Source: an uncultured Alistipes sp. (GTDB lineage: Bacteria > Bacteroidota > Bacteroidia > Bacteroidales > Rikenellaceae). From it: a stretch of DNA of 64,000 nucleotides. Both the position numbers and the translations under genes were made by a program. The stretch covers positions 1-64,000 of the forward strand of contig NZ_CABMQJ010000005.1 of assembly GCF_902388705.1 (NCBI RefSeq). Reading direction: 5' to 3'. The notes below the pieces were generated by a model. It made no database searches. It had not been told where the DNA came from and saw only the letters and a list, made by a program, of their open reading frames with translations. Of this stretch, positions 1 through 8,404 are shown piece by piece (within the stretch, counting starts at the first letter, position 1; each line of letters opens with the position of its first letter).

Positions 1-57
1 CGTTATAGGATACAGGCGACTACCGCTACCCCCTGCCAATACAATGCCTTTCATCAT
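1..57 (-). CDS. rfbA: Glucose-1-phosphate thymidylyltransferase, N-terminal fragment (runs off the window)
   Basis: Only the first 19 codons are in the window, reading leftward off the edge. They encode MMKGIVLAGGSGSRLYPIT, the N-terminal nucleotide-binding signature (GGSGSRLYP) of RmlA/RfbA. That enzyme makes dTDP-glucose from glucose-1-phosphate and dTTP, the first step to dTDP-L-rhamnose and related sugars. There are two possible starts, at 57 and 54. It lies 19 nt downstream of the GDP-fucose synthase gene in the same direction, so it continues the surface-polysaccharide operon. The family assignment is firm despite the short stretch. Which dTDP-sugar is finally made cannot be told from here. 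Confidence 0.85.
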   Translation of the reverse strand, partial: MMKGIVLAGGSGSRLYPIT

Positions 58-76
58 GTCGGGTGTTTAGAATTGT

Positions 77-1156
77 TTATGCCTCAATACTCCGGCGATA
101 CCATTCGTAAAGTTTGCGCACGCCCTCTTCGATTTCGATTTTGTGATGCCAGCCGAGGGTGTGGAGTTTCGTGACGTCGCACAGCTTGCGGGGCGTTCCG
201 TCGGGTTTCGATGTGTCGAAACGCAGTTCACCGCCGTAGCCCACGGTCTTCACAATCAGGCGGGCCAAATCGCCGATGGCGATCTCTTTGCCTGTACCTA
301 TGTTGATGTGGCAGTTGCGCACCTCTTTGCCTTCGCCGCGCACATCCTTGAAATCGACGTGCTCCATGATGAAGACGCTTGCGTCGGCCATCTCTTCCGA
401 CCAGAGGAATTCGCGCAATGGTTTGCCCGTGCCCCACAGGGTCACCGTGTCGGCTGCGATGCCGTATTTGGCGAGCACGGCTGTTATCTGTTCCTGCGTG
501 GCCGATCCGTTGGTGCCCTCTACCGGCCGGAGGTTCATGTCGGCCCGGACGGCGTCCCAGTTTCCTTGGCGCATGCAGTGCGAGAGGAACACTTTGCGAA
601 TCATGGCCGGCATGACGTGCGAGTTCTCCAGATGGAAATTGTCGTTGGGCCCGTACAGGTTCGTCGGCATCACGGCGATGTAGTTGGTACCGTACTGGAG
701 ATTGAAACTTTCACACATTTTCAGGCCAACGATTTTCGAGAGGGCATAGGGCTCGTTGGTATACTCCAGTTCGCCCGTCAGCAGGTATTCCTCCTTGATC
801 GGCTGGGGACAGTCGCGCGGATAGATGCAGGTCGAGCCGAGTGCCAGCAGTTTTTTTACGTCGTGGCGGAATGCCTCGCCGATGACGTTCTGCTGTATCT
901 GCAGGTTCTCGTAGATGAAATCCGCCCGATAAGTGTTGTTGGCCATGATGCCGCCCACGTGCGCCGCCGCGAGTATGACGTAGTCGGGCCGCTCTTCGTC
1001 GAAGAACCGCTTTACAGCCATGCAGTCCATCAGATCCAGTTCCCTGTGCGTGCGGCCGATTAGGTTCGTATAGCCTTTTGCGAGCAGGTTGTTCCAGATT
1101 GCGGAGCCGACCAGACCGCGGTGTCCGGCTACGTATATTTTTGCGGATTTTTCCAT
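77..1156 (-). CDS. fcl: GDP-L-fucose synthase
   Basis: This 359-residue extended-SDR protein makes GDP-L-fucose by NADPH-dependent 3,5-epimerisation and 4-reduction of GDP-4-keto-6-deoxy-mannose. Visible signs are the N-terminal Rossmann motif GHRGLVGSA, the LGSTCIYP segment with the active-site Ser and Cys, the catalytic pair in YALSK, and GPNDNFHLENSHVMPA, typical of WcaG/Fcl. It is longer than the roughly 310-320-residue enterobacterial enzyme. The extra length is an insert around residues 200-235 (after RKVF, before TLWGTG), a feature I believe is common in Bacteroidota versions. It starts directly after the gmd stop, so the two steps of GDP-fucose synthesis are made together. Confidence 0.95.
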   Translation of the reverse strand: MEKSAKIYVAGHRGLVGSAIWNNLLAKGYTNLIGRTHRELDLMDCMAVKRFFDEERPDYVILAAAHVGGIMANNTYRADFIYENLQIQQNVIGEAFRHDVKKLLALGSTCIYPRDCPQPIKEEYLLTGELEYTNEPYALSKIVGLKMCESFNLQYGTNYIAVMPTNLYGPNDNFHLENSHVMPAMIRKVFLSHCMRQGNWDAVRADMNLRPVEGTNGSATQEQITAVLAKYGIAADTVTLWGTGKPLREFLWSEEMADASVFIMEHVDFKDVRGEGKEVRNCHINIGTGKEIAIGDLARLIVKTVGYGGELRFDTSKPDGTPRKLCDVTKLHTLGWHHKIEIEEGVRKLYEWYRRSIEA

Positions 1157-2239
1157 TTATGCCTCCAGTTTCGAACGAAGATAAAGTTTTTTCACGAATT
1201 TCATGTCGTGTTCCACCATGATTCTCACCAGTTCGGGGAACGACGTCTTGCGGGGATTCCATCCGAGCAGTGTCCGGGCCTTGGTCGGGTCGCCCAACAG
1301 CTGCTCCACTTCGGCGGGGCGGAAGTACTTCGGGTCGACCTCCACGAGCACCTTGCCGCTCTTCGCGTCGATGCCTTTCTCGTCTGCGCCTTCGCCCTCC
1401 CAACGGAGCGAGATGCCGACTTCGCTGAATGCCAGCGTCGTGAATTCGCGTACGGTATGATATTCGCCCGTGGCGATCACGAAGTCTTCCGGGGTGTCGT
1501 GCTGCAGGATTAGCCACATGCACTCCACGTAATCCCTGGCGTATCCCCAGTCGCGCAGCGAATTGAGGTTGCCCAGATAGAGTTTGTCCTGGAAGCCCTG
1601 TGCGATACGTGCTGCGGCCAGCGAGATTTTGCGTGTGACGAACGTTTCGCCGCGTCGCTCCGATTCGTGGTTGAACAGGATGCCGTTCACGGCATACATG
1701 CCGTACGATTCGCGGTAGTTCTTGGTAATCCAGAATCCGTATTGTTTCGCGACGCCGTAGGGGGAACGGGGATAGAACGGCGTGGTTTCCTTTTGGGGGA
1801 CTTCCTGCACTTTGCCGAACAGTTCCGAGGTCGAAGCCTGGTAGATGCGGCATTTTTTCTCGAGCCCGAGGATGCGCACGGCCTCCAACAGGCGCAGCGT
1901 GCCCACGGCGTCGGCATCGGCCGTGTATTCGGGTACGTCGAACGACACCTTGACGTGCGACTGTGCCGCGAGGTTGTAGATTTCGTCCGGCTGCACGGTC
2001 TGGATGATGCGCACGAGCGACGACGAGTCGGTCATGTCGCCGTAGTGGAGGTTGATGAGGCGTTTCTGCTTCATGTCGCGTACCCATTCGTCGAGGTAGA
2101 GGTGCTCGATACGTCCGGTGTTGAACGACGACGAACGGCGGATGATGCCGTGGACTTCGTACCCTTTTTCCAATAAGAATTCCGCCAGGAACGATCCGTC
2201 CTGTCCCGTAATGCCGGTGATTAGTGCAATTTTAGCCAT
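1157..2239 (-). CDS. gmd: GDP-mannose 4,6-dehydratase
   Basis: This 360-residue extended SDR catalyses GDP-D-mannose to GDP-4-keto-6-deoxy-D-mannose. It shows the cofactor motif TGITGQDGSFLAEFLLEKGY at the N-terminus, the RIEHLYLDE segment that follows it in GMDs, and the catalytic Thr/Glu region QASTSELFG. The Tyr-Lys pair is in YGVAKQYGF, followed by LFNHESERRGETFVTRKI, diagnostic of this family. Length is normal. It lies 6 nt after the wecG-like gene and abuts fcl, so transcript order follows pathway order. With fcl it supplies GDP-L-fucose, either for the polysaccharide made here or for protein O-fucosylation as known in Bacteroides. Confidence 0.96.
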   Translation of the reverse strand: MAKIALITGITGQDGSFLAEFLLEKGYEVHGIIRRSSSFNTGRIEHLYLDEWVRDMKQKRLINLHYGDMTDSSSLVRIIQTVQPDEIYNLAAQSHVKVSFDVPEYTADADAVGTLRLLEAVRILGLEKKCRIYQASTSELFGKVQEVPQKETTPFYPRSPYGVAKQYGFWITKNYRESYGMYAVNGILFNHESERRGETFVTRKISLAAARIAQGFQDKLYLGNLNSLRDWGYARDYVECMWLILQHDTPEDFVIATGEYHTVREFTTLAFSEVGISLRWEGEGADEKGIDAKSGKVLVEVDPKYFRPAEVEQLLGDPTKARTLLGWNPRKTSFPELVRIMVEHDMKFVKKLYLRSKLEA

Positions 2240-2245
2240 GATAAT

Positions 2246-2983
2246 TTAGAAATTGTATTTTTCTTTTAGGATATTCCAGATGAATGCGGTGTTTCCGAGC
2301 AGGTAGCGCCGCCACATCCTGCGAGGCTCTTTCAACAGCCGGTACAGCCATTCGAAGCCGTGCTCCTGCCATGCGAGCGGGGCACGCCGTACCGTACCCG
2401 CATAAAAATCGAAAACGGCGCCGATGGTTCCGATATGGCAGTTCACCTTGAGTTCCGGCAGGTGCGTGTAGGCCCACTTCTCCTGCTTCGGGGCGGTCAT
2501 GCCTATCCACAGCAAATCGGGCGCAGCCGCATTTACTGCGTCGATCATCGCACGGTTCTCGGCGTCGGAGAATTCCGCCTTGAAGGGCGGCGAGAGCGTT
2601 ATTACCCGGATTGAGGGGTAATCCGCCGCGGCGCGCCTGCGAATCAGTTCCAGCACTTTTTCGCTGCTGCCGAGGAAGAAACAGGTGCCGCCTTTCGCGT
2701 TGAGTTTTTCCATTTCATAGGCGAAGAGATCGGCTCCGGCGATTCGTTCCAGGGACTCTTTTTTCAGGTATTTGACGGCTTTGACGATGCCCGCCCCGTC
2801 GGGTATCAGGACGCCGCCGTTGCACAAAGCCTCCGCGAATACGGGGTCTTTCCGGGCCGTATTGTAGGAGTGCGCGTTGATTGTGTTTATCAGAAGTTTC
2901 CCGTCGGGCAGGGCCGACAGGGCCTGCCGGCTGCCCAGCAGCCGGATTTCTCGCAGACGCAACATGTTACGATTAATCGTCAA
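2246..2983 (-). CDS. WecG/TagA/CpsF-family glycosyltransferase
   Basis: This 245-residue cytoplasmic or peripheral glycosyltransferase of the GT26 family (WecG, TagA, CpsF) typically adds the second sugar onto an undecaprenyl-linked primer. Family features seen are the NTINAHSYN segment, the PDGAGIVKAVKYL loop with its conserved Asp, FFLGSSEKVLE, and the late PKQEKW motif followed by GAVFDFYAG and RAPLAWQEHGFEWLYRL. Its start codon overlaps the stop of the initiating transferase by 4 nt, which suits consecutive steps of repeat-unit assembly. Donor and acceptor sugars cannot be read from sequence. Confidence 0.9.
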   Translation of the reverse strand: MTINRNMLRLREIRLLGSRQALSALPDGKLLINTINAHSYNTARKDPVFAEALCNGGVLIPDGAGIVKAVKYLKKESLERIAGADLFAYEMEKLNAKGGTCFFLGSSEKVLELIRRRAAADYPSIRVITLSPPFKAEFSDAENRAMIDAVNAAAPDLLWIGMTAPKQEKWAYTHLPELKVNCHIGTIGAVFDFYAGTVRRAPLAWQEHGFEWLYRLLKEPRRMWRRYLLGNTAFIWNILKEKYNF

Positions 2984-4371
2984 TAGGCATTTTCATCCTG
3001 CTTCAGCGCATTCAGCATCGTTTTGAATATGATGCGGATGTCGAGCAGCAGCGACCAGTTCTCAAGATACCAGATGTCGCGGCGCACACGGCCCTCCATC
3101 TGGCTCAACTCGTGGGTTTCGCCGCGGTAGCCGGTTACCTGCGCCCATCCGGTGATGCCGGGCTTAATCAGGTGGCGTACCATATATTTGTTGATGAGTT
3201 TCGAGTATTGTTCGGTGTGCTGGAGCATGTGCGGACGCGGCCCTACGAGGGACATGTCGCCTTTCAGCACGTTGATGAACTGGGGAAGTTCGTCGATGCT
3301 CGAGCGGCGCAGGAAATCGCCGAATTTGGTTTTGCGGGGATCGTCCTTGGTTGCCTGGAGCCTGTCCGCATCGTCGTTGACGCGCATCGACCGGAATTTG
3401 ATGCAGCCGAATGTCTGCCCGTTTTCGCCGCTGCGCTCCTGTATGAAGAATACCGGCCCTTTCGAAGTCAGCTTGGTGCCGATGGCGACGAAGATATATA
3501 CGAACGGGAATGCGGTGCAGAGGAATACGGACGAAACCACGATGTCGAACGCCCGTTTGATGAAACGGTTCGAGGCCTGTCGCAGCGGCTCCTCCCGGAT
3601 GTAGAGAATCGGCACATTGCCCAACAGTTCGAGGTTCATCGCACGCTTCATGTAGTTGCGCAGGTTGGGTACGTAGAAGAAGCGGATAAAGTTGTTCTCG
3701 CAGAGATCCATGATGGGAAAGATTTCTTCTCCGTAGCGGTCGGTCGACAGGCAGCAGTATACCTCGTCGACCCGGTGGTCTTGCAGCCACGGCAGGGCGT
3801 CTTCCACGGTGCCGAGGCGCGGGGTGTCGGGCAGCGGACGATCCTCGTGGTTGCTGAAAAATCCGACTACGCGGTATCCCGTACTGGTGTTGTCCACCAT
3901 TTCGTGGTATACCTCGAGCGCATTGTCCTTGCTGCCGATGATGACTACATGGCGCGTATTGCGGCCGTGCCCGCGGGTGATTTTCACCACGACGCGGCAG
4001 ATGTAGCGCCACAGCATCAGCATGACCGTTAGCGCTATGTAGAATGTCCCTATCAGGTGCAGCGGCAGCAGGCCGTAGCTCCATACGGTCTGGATGAGCG
4101 TGTAGAATCCTAAATGGCAGAGTACGACGTAGAATACGCGGCGGATGATTTCCTCGTAGGGAACGATGCGTGATGAAAGCACTACGCCGAACCAGGAAAG
4201 GCCCGGTATGAAACAGATATTGAGGCAGGCGAATATCTCCAGCGAGTGGGCGATATAGGCGGGCTGCGGATACAGCGTGAGCGCGAATATCCAGGATAGA
4301 TTCAGTATAAATAGATCTCCGATGATGACAGGAAGCTTTATGAGTAAAGACTCCTGCATGACTTGTTTCAT
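2980..4371 (-). CDS. Polyprenyl glycosylphosphotransferase (initiating sugar-phosphate transferase, WcaJ/WbaP-like)
   Basis: This 463-residue integral membrane enzyme is expected to move a hexose-1-phosphate from a nucleotide sugar onto undecaprenyl phosphate, starting repeat-unit synthesis. The N-terminal 130 residues hold about four or five hydrophobic segments. A CoA_binding_3-like region follows (HVVIIGSKDNALEVYHEM, near 145-160). The catalytic Bac_transf domain begins at FIKRAFDIVVSS and contains ERSGENGQTF, IKFRSMR, RRSSIDELPQF, GDMSLVGPRP and KPGITGWAQV. Full length is normal for the WcaJ/EPS-initiator class. It is the first biosynthetic gene after upxY. Glucose-1-P is the commonest substrate in this class, but galactose-1-P is not excluded. 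Confidence 0.92.
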   Translation of the reverse strand: MKQVMQESLLIKLPVIIGDLFILNLSWIFALTLYPQPAYIAHSLEIFACLNICFIPGLSWFGVVLSSRIVPYEEIIRRVFYVVLCHLGFYTLIQTVWSYGLLPLHLIGTFYIALTVMLMLWRYICRVVVKITRGHGRNTRHVVIIGSKDNALEVYHEMVDNTSTGYRVVGFFSNHEDRPLPDTPRLGTVEDALPWLQDHRVDEVYCCLSTDRYGEEIFPIMDLCENNFIRFFYVPNLRNYMKRAMNLELLGNVPILYIREEPLRQASNRFIKRAFDIVVSSVFLCTAFPFVYIFVAIGTKLTSKGPVFFIQERSGENGQTFGCIKFRSMRVNDDADRLQATKDDPRKTKFGDFLRRSSIDELPQFINVLKGDMSLVGPRPHMLQHTEQYSKLINKYMVRHLIKPGITGWAQVTGYRGETHELSQMEGRVRRDIWYLENWSLLLDIRIIFKTMLNALKQDENAY

Positions 4372-4416
4372 ATACCGAAAATTTAGAGGCGTTAATTTTC
4401 GTATTAACCGCGTTTG

Positions 4417-4962
4417 TTATTCGTTGATTTTCTCGATGAATTTTGACGGGACGTAAGCAGTCAGCGCCGTTGCCACATTGCCGATCGCCACGGCCACTTT
4501 GCTGTGCCCCTTGTGGCGGATGTACCGGCCTTCGATTCCGGCGAAGATTCCGTCCGTGACCCGGACTTTGTCGCCGCTTGTCAGGTCGACGTCCTGCGGT
4601 GACACGATTTCCACGTGTTCGTTCCGCGTGGCCACGACCGCCATGAAATCCTGCATCTGCCGTTCGGGAATCACCGTCGGCACCCGGGTTTCCCGGTCCA
4701 TGATGTAGCGGATCGGCAGGGTAGTGTCGGCTTTGAGTTTTTTCAGGTTGTCCGCCGACGTGCGGATGAACAGCAGGTTGTGGACGAGCGGTTCCCAAAC
4801 TTTGCGCCTTTTATTGCCGTACGTGCGTTCGGCGAAGTGCATCGGCACGTAGTTTTCGATGCCGATATTGTCCAGATGGCTTTTCACGAGCAGCTCCCGA
4901 CTGTACGTGACGCGTATCGCGTACCATTGTTGTATCTTTTCCGTTGTTTCTGCCATGGGCAT
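4417..4962 (-). CDS. upxY: UpxY-family transcription antiterminator (NusG paralogue)
   Basis: This roughly 181-residue NusG-like protein has an N-terminal NGN domain (QQWYAIRVTYSRE, YVPMHFAERTYGNKRRKVW, PLVHNLLFIRTS) and a C-terminal KOW-like segment (SGDKVRVTDGIFAGIEGRYI). In Bacteroides, UpxY proteins are encoded first in capsule operons and prevent premature termination of their own long operon. The position here, immediately upstream of the initiating transferase, fits that. The frame is open for a further 33 codons upstream. I chose ATG 4962 because the family homology begins just after it and because the predicted promoter lies at 5078-5107. An in-frame ATG at 4956 is an alternative. 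No upxZ-like antagonist gene is visible. Confidence 0.88.
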   Translation of the reverse strand: MPMAETTEKIQQWYAIRVTYSRELLVKSHLDNIGIENYVPMHFAERTYGNKRRKVWEPLVHNLLFIRTSADNLKKLKADTTLPIRYIMDRETRVPTVIPERQMQDFMAVVATRNEHVEIVSPQDVDLTSGDKVRVTDGIFAGIEGRYIRHKGHSKVAVAIGNVATALTAYVPSKFIEKINE

Positions 4963-5077
4963 ACCCTGGGGACACCTCCGCAAAAAAGGCGCGGTTGTTA
5001 CTTGTCGAAATTGGATTTTGGTCACTCTCTCATGCGCATCCCTACGATAGGGCCTGCGCATCTTTTTCCCGTGAACG

Positions 5078-5107
5078 CAAAGATACGAAATTTTCCATAT
5101 CCGCCAA
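5078..5107 (-). promoter_or_regulatory. Predicted promoter of the polysaccharide operon
   Basis: On the minus strand TATCTTTG (5085-5078) matches the Bacteroidota -7 element TAnnTTTG. ATTGG ends 18 bp upstream in place of the TTTG -33 element. Transcription would start near 5071, giving a leader of about 110 nt before upxY on which the antiterminator could act. Confidence 0.6.
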
Positions 5108-5157
5108 TCCGGCCGTTAGGCCCGGGTGCTCGTTTCCGTTTGCGCTGTAAACAATAA

Positions 5158-5206
5158 AGGACACAAAAAGGGCTGGACTTACCAGTTTTGCGCCTCTTTA
5201 TGTCCT
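5158..5206 (-). terminator. Nested RNA hairpin between the nucleotidyltransferase gene and the upxY promoter
   Basis: Arms 5158-5171 and 5193-5206 pair along 14 positions, and an inner CTGG-ACTTA-CCAG stem (5173-5185) sits in the loop. On the minus strand all 14 positions pair, two as G-U wobbles. On the plus strand those two are C-A mismatches, so the structure fits minus-strand RNA. It is followed by UUUAUUGUUU, as in a terminator for the upstream minus-strand gene, whose stop lies 220 nt earlier. The rest of the 367-nt gene-free stretch 5062-5428 shows only AT-rich sequence and no coding signal. Confidence 0.6.
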
Positions 5207-5428
5207 CGTGTTTTGCTCGTACGCACTAAACAGTGCATATTTTGCGTTTTTTTACGATGCAAATATAACTCTTTATTTTGAATCCCCAAACACGGCCTGC
5301 TGTTTTTCCGTCATGGAGGCGCGAAAATCGCCCGTAATTTCTTGTTTTCGGGGATTTTCCGGGCTGATTTGTGTCATGTGGCGGAAGCATTGTCCGTGTA
5401 CGGGGCTTCCGTTGCCCGGAAAGAGGCG

Positions 5429-6493
5429 TTATTTGAACACGGTGAATTTTTCGTTCCATTGTGCCCGGAGCGTATCCCAGTAGAAGCGCCGCAAGGGCGT
5501 CCGCAGCGCGTAGCGCAGGCGCCAGCGGTTGTGCAGGGGGCCGCAAAATTTCCTGTACAGTTTGGCGAGCGGTTTGTCCGATACGGGGCCGGCGGTGAAT
5601 ACCTCCTGCATGAACCGTTCGAGCCGGGCGGCATCGTGTTCCGGCTCGGGAACGCCTGCCCCCAGATACCGGATTGCGGCGGCTGTCATCAGCGCTGCGA
5701 ACCGCTCCATACGGCCGGCTGCCATTGCCGATTCGAATTGACGGTGGTCGACCTCGGGCCAGTGGCGCTCGAGGAAGCAGGCCCAGTCGCAGAGGTGTCT
5801 TAATACGATGCCCTCTTTCGGGAAATGTACGGCGGCATGGCGGATCAGAAAAATCGCATTGAAAGTCGCCGGCGGCGTTTCCATGCCGTTGCCCGCCTCG
5901 TGCGTGCCTTCCCGGTACAGCAGGCCGGTCAGTAGCGCGTTCAGTTCCTGCTCGGTGCGGTTGCGCTTGACGTTCAGAAGCGTTCGGTGGTTTTCGATTT
6001 GCACCCCCTGCCAGAGGTATTCCGAATGCTTCGGGACGTCGCTGTACAGTTGCGCTCCGATTTTCTGTAACACGCGGTCTGCTTGCTCCGCCTTCCCGAA
6101 AGAATAGATGTCGATGTCCCCGCATTCCCGGTGTGCCGGGATAGGGTAGTCCTCGCTCAAACCGACTCCTTTCAGCACCAGCATGCGGAGCCCGTTTTCT
6201 GCGAAGCGTGCCGCCAGCGCCGAGGCCGTTTGCCGCTGGCGGAGGTATCGTTTCTCCAGTTCATCGGCCGCCAACGCCCACCGGAGGCGCAATTCCCGGG
6301 GCGGCTGCCGGTCTGCGGGCAAACGCTGTACGCCGTCCCACGTAATGGCACATACGCCCTGGTTCACTGCTGTACGGTAGATGTGTTCCCACGATTCGGG
6401 GGAAACGGCCTCGCCTGTTGCCGGGGGAGGTGCGGTTTTCAGTCCGCAGCACAGCAGTTGCAGGAAATGTTGCGTGTCTTTGTCCAAAGGCAT
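5429..6493 (-). CDS. Nucleotidyltransferase-family protein (NTP_transf_5-like)
   Basis: This 354-residue soluble protein of the uncharacterised nucleotidyltransferase family resembles Pfam NTP_transf_5. The signature is LRMLVLKGVGLSEDYP followed by RECGDIDIY around residues 120-128. This is the G-D-x-D pattern that binds metal in the polymerase-beta fold. Family members are frequent in and beside polysaccharide loci, and this one lies directly upstream of the upxY operon in the same direction. Its substrate is unknown. A hairpin and a separate promoter lie between it and upxY, so it is probably a separate transcript. Confidence 0.75.
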   Translation of the reverse strand: MPLDKDTQHFLQLLCCGLKTAPPPATGEAVSPESWEHIYRTAVNQGVCAITWDGVQRLPADRQPPRELRLRWALAADELEKRYLRQRQTASALAARFAENGLRMLVLKGVGLSEDYPIPAHRECGDIDIYSFGKAEQADRVLQKIGAQLYSDVPKHSEYLWQGVQIENHRTLLNVKRNRTEQELNALLTGLLYREGTHEAGNGMETPPATFNAIFLIRHAAVHFPKEGIVLRHLCDWACFLERHWPEVDHRQFESAMAAGRMERFAALMTAAAIRYLGAGVPEPEHDAARLERFMQEVFTAGPVSDKPLAKLYRKFCGPLHNRWRLRYALRTPLRRFYWDTLRAQWNEKFTVFK

Positions 6494-6614
6494 CGGTGTG
6501 TGGTGAATGGTTGAGCGTCGTGGGGCAAAGATACGGAATTTCTCCGAATAATCAATGCGTTCCGGATGCGAACGCCGTGTTTTCGTATGCGGGCCGGTTT
6601 GAATAGAAACAGAA

Positions 6615-6640
6615 AAAACGCCCTGTGGATAGGGCGTTTT
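6615..6640 (-). terminator. Terminator of tRNA-Lys
   Basis: A perfect 10-bp stem (AAAACGCCCT / AGGGCGTTTT) encloses a 6-nt loop. Read on the minus strand it is followed by TTTCTG. It lies 23 nt beyond the tRNA-Lys 3' end. Confidence 0.8.
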
Positions 6641-6663
6641 GTGAGTTTTCCACTCTTTTTCCG

Positions 6664-6736
6664 TGATCCCGCTGGGGCTCGAACCCAGGACCCCAACATT
6701 AAAAGTGTTGTGCTCTACCAGCTGAGCTACGGAATC
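6664..6736 (-). tRNA. tRNA-Lys (anticodon UUU)
   Basis: The minus strand folds as a 73-nt cloverleaf. The acceptor stem is GATTCCG with CGGGATC (one T-G pair). The D arm is GCTCAGCTGGTAGAGC, the anticodon loop CTTTTAA has anticodon TTT, and the T arm is CTGGGTTCGAGCCCCAG. The discriminator is A. CCA is not encoded. Confidence 0.97.
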
Positions 6737-6774
6737 TCCGATACCAAGCAGGGGGTTTCCCGTTTTTGGTGGTG

Positions 6775-6805
6775 CAAATGTAGATAATATTTTTGTTTTA
6801 CCAAA
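6775..6805 (-). promoter_or_regulatory. Promoter of tRNA-Lys
   Basis: On the minus strand TTTG (6805-6802), a 19-bp spacer and TACATTTG (6782-6775) match the Bacteroidota consensus at both elements. Its -33 region interleaves with that of the divergent dehydrogenase promoter. Confidence 0.75.
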
Positions 6806-6822
6806 ATAAAACGATATTTTTG
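6792..6822 (+). promoter_or_regulatory. Promoter of the carboxynorspermidine dehydrogenase gene
   Basis: TTTG (6792-6795), a 19-bp spacer and TATTTTTG (6815-6822) are a consensus match. Transcription would start near 6829, giving a leader of about 36 nt. A second TATTTTTG at 6788-6795 overlaps the -33 element. Confidence 0.75.
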
Positions 6823-6864
6823 TAGGCGTTATAGCGAAAAAATTAATTTAAACCCATATTACCT

Positions 6865-8055
6865 ATGTGTAAAGCGTTAATTATCGGTGCCGGAGGCGTC
6901 GGAACGGTCGTCACCCAGAAAATCGCCGCCAATCCCGTCTTTACGGACGTGATGCTGGCCAGCCGTACCAAATCCAAATGCGATGCCGTGGCGGCGGTTA
7001 TCGGCGGCAACCGCGTGAAGACCGCGCAGGTCGATGCCGACAACGTGTCCGAACTGTGCGAGCTGTTCCGTGCGTTCAAGCCCGACATCGTCGTCAATGT
7101 GGCGCTTCCTTACCAGGATCTGACCATTATGGACGCCTGCCTCGAGTGCGGCTGCAACTACCTCGATACGGCGAACTACGAGCCCAAGGACGAGGCGCAT
7201 TTCGAATATTCGTGGCAGTGGGCCTATCAGGATCGCTTCAAGGCTGCCGGCCTTACGGCAATCCTCGGCTGCGGTTTCGACCCGGGCGTCACGGCTATTT
7301 TCACGGCTTACGCCGCCAAGCACCATTTCGACGAAATCCACTACCTCGACATCGTGGACTGCAATGCCGGCAATCACGGCATGGCTTTCGCCACGAATTT
7401 CAACCCCGAGATTAATATCCGTGAGGTGACGCAGAAAGGTCGTTATTTCGAAAACGGCGAGTGGGTGGTGACCGAACCGCACGAGATACACCGCTCGCTC
7501 AACTACCCGGGTATCGGCGAACGCGAGTCCTATGTAATCTACCACGAAGAGTTGGAGTCGCTCGTCAAGAATTATCCGACTATCAAGCGTGCGCGCTTCT
7601 GGATGACGTTCGGGCAGGAGTACCTCACGCACCTGCGCGTGATTCAGAATATCGGTATGGCCCGTATCGACCCGATTATCTACAATGGCGTCGAGATCGT
7701 TCCGATTCAGTTCCTCAAGGCCGTGCTTCCCGATCCCAAGTCGCTGGGTGCCAACTATCACGGCCAGACTTCCATCGGCTGCCGCATCCGCGGTATCAAG
7801 GACGGCAAGGAGCGTACTTACTATATTTATAATAACTGCGACCACGAGCAGGCTTTCAAGGAAACCGGCACGCAGGCTGTTAGCTTTACGACGGGCGTAC
7901 CTGCCGCGTTGGGCGCATCGATGTGGGCCAAGGGGCTCTGGCGCGGCGCCGGGGTGTTCAATGTCGAAGAGTTCGATCCCGATCCGTTCCTGGCCGAACT
8001 GGGCGAGCAGGGGCTCCCGTGGCATGAACTGTTCGATGTGGACATCGAAGTCTGA
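6865..8055 (+). CDS. Carboxynorspermidine/carboxyspermidine dehydrogenase (saccharopine dehydrogenase family)
   Basis: This 396-residue NAD(P)H-dependent enzyme shows the Rossmann motif IIGAGGVGTVV at residues 6-16. The saccharopine-dehydrogenase core follows (VVNVALPYQDLTIMDAC, CNYLDTANYEP, ILGCGFDPGVTAIF). The family (CASDH) condenses aspartate semialdehyde with putrescine or diaminopropane to make carboxyspermidine or carboxynorspermidine. The matching decarboxylase gene, nspC, lies 1.9 kb downstream on the same strand, which supports this role over lysine metabolism. Its own promoter and a strong terminator make it monocistronic. Whether the main product is spermidine or norspermidine is not decidable here. 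Confidence 0.9.
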   Translation: MCKALIIGAGGVGTVVTQKIAANPVFTDVMLASRTKSKCDAVAAVIGGNRVKTAQVDADNVSELCELFRAFKPDIVVNVALPYQDLTIMDACLECGCNYLDTANYEPKDEAHFEYSWQWAYQDRFKAAGLTAILGCGFDPGVTAIFTAYAAKHHFDEIHYLDIVDCNAGNHGMAFATNFNPEINIREVTQKGRYFENGEWVVTEPHEIHRSLNYPGIGERESYVIYHEELESLVKNYPTIKRARFWMTFGQEYLTHLRVIQNIGMARIDPIIYNGVEIVPIQFLKAVLPDPKSLGANYHGQTSIGCRIRGIKDGKERTYYIYNNCDHEQAFKETGTQAVSFTTGVPAALGASMWAKGLWRGAGVFNVEEFDPDPFLAELGEQGLPWHELFDVDIEV

Positions 8056-8080
8056 TTGGCAAACATCGGTTGCAAGTCTG

Positions 8081-8118
8081 AAAAGCGCAAACAGGGTAAT
8101 CCTGTCTGCGCTTTTTTT
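8081..8118 (+). terminator. Terminator after the dehydrogenase gene
   Basis: The stem AAAAGCGCAaACAGG / CCTGTcTGCGCTTTT encloses a GTAAT loop and runs into a T tract, 25 nt after the stop. In the remaining stretch to the next gene (8119-8439) I see no further gene, only a weak promoter. Confidence 0.85.
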
Positions 8119-8404
8119 GTGACAGCACGTATTTGTCTGTTTGTCTATTCGACGGTTTGCTGTTTGTTTCTGCGCCAGCTTACATGCCTGTTTTTTGTCC
8201 GTTTGCCGTCCGCTCCTGCGGTACTGTCGTTCTTCCCGTTCCGGCTTGACGCTGCGTCCGGCATGGTGCATGCCCTCTCTTCATCGCCGGAGCGGAAACG
8301 GCTGCGCTGGGTGTGTCGAGCTTTTTCCGGTTTCTCCGTTTCCTTTTCCGGCCCGGGCACTATTTTTCATTGTATTATGTGTATGATAAATGATACGTTT
8401 TTAT

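Noticed and set aside
5062..5428. Invertible promoter of the Bacteroides capsule type
   Set aside because: Such switches have longer perfect inverted repeats flanking the promoter. Here the repeat arms are adjacent and imperfect, and the promoter is outside them. No invertase is nearby.
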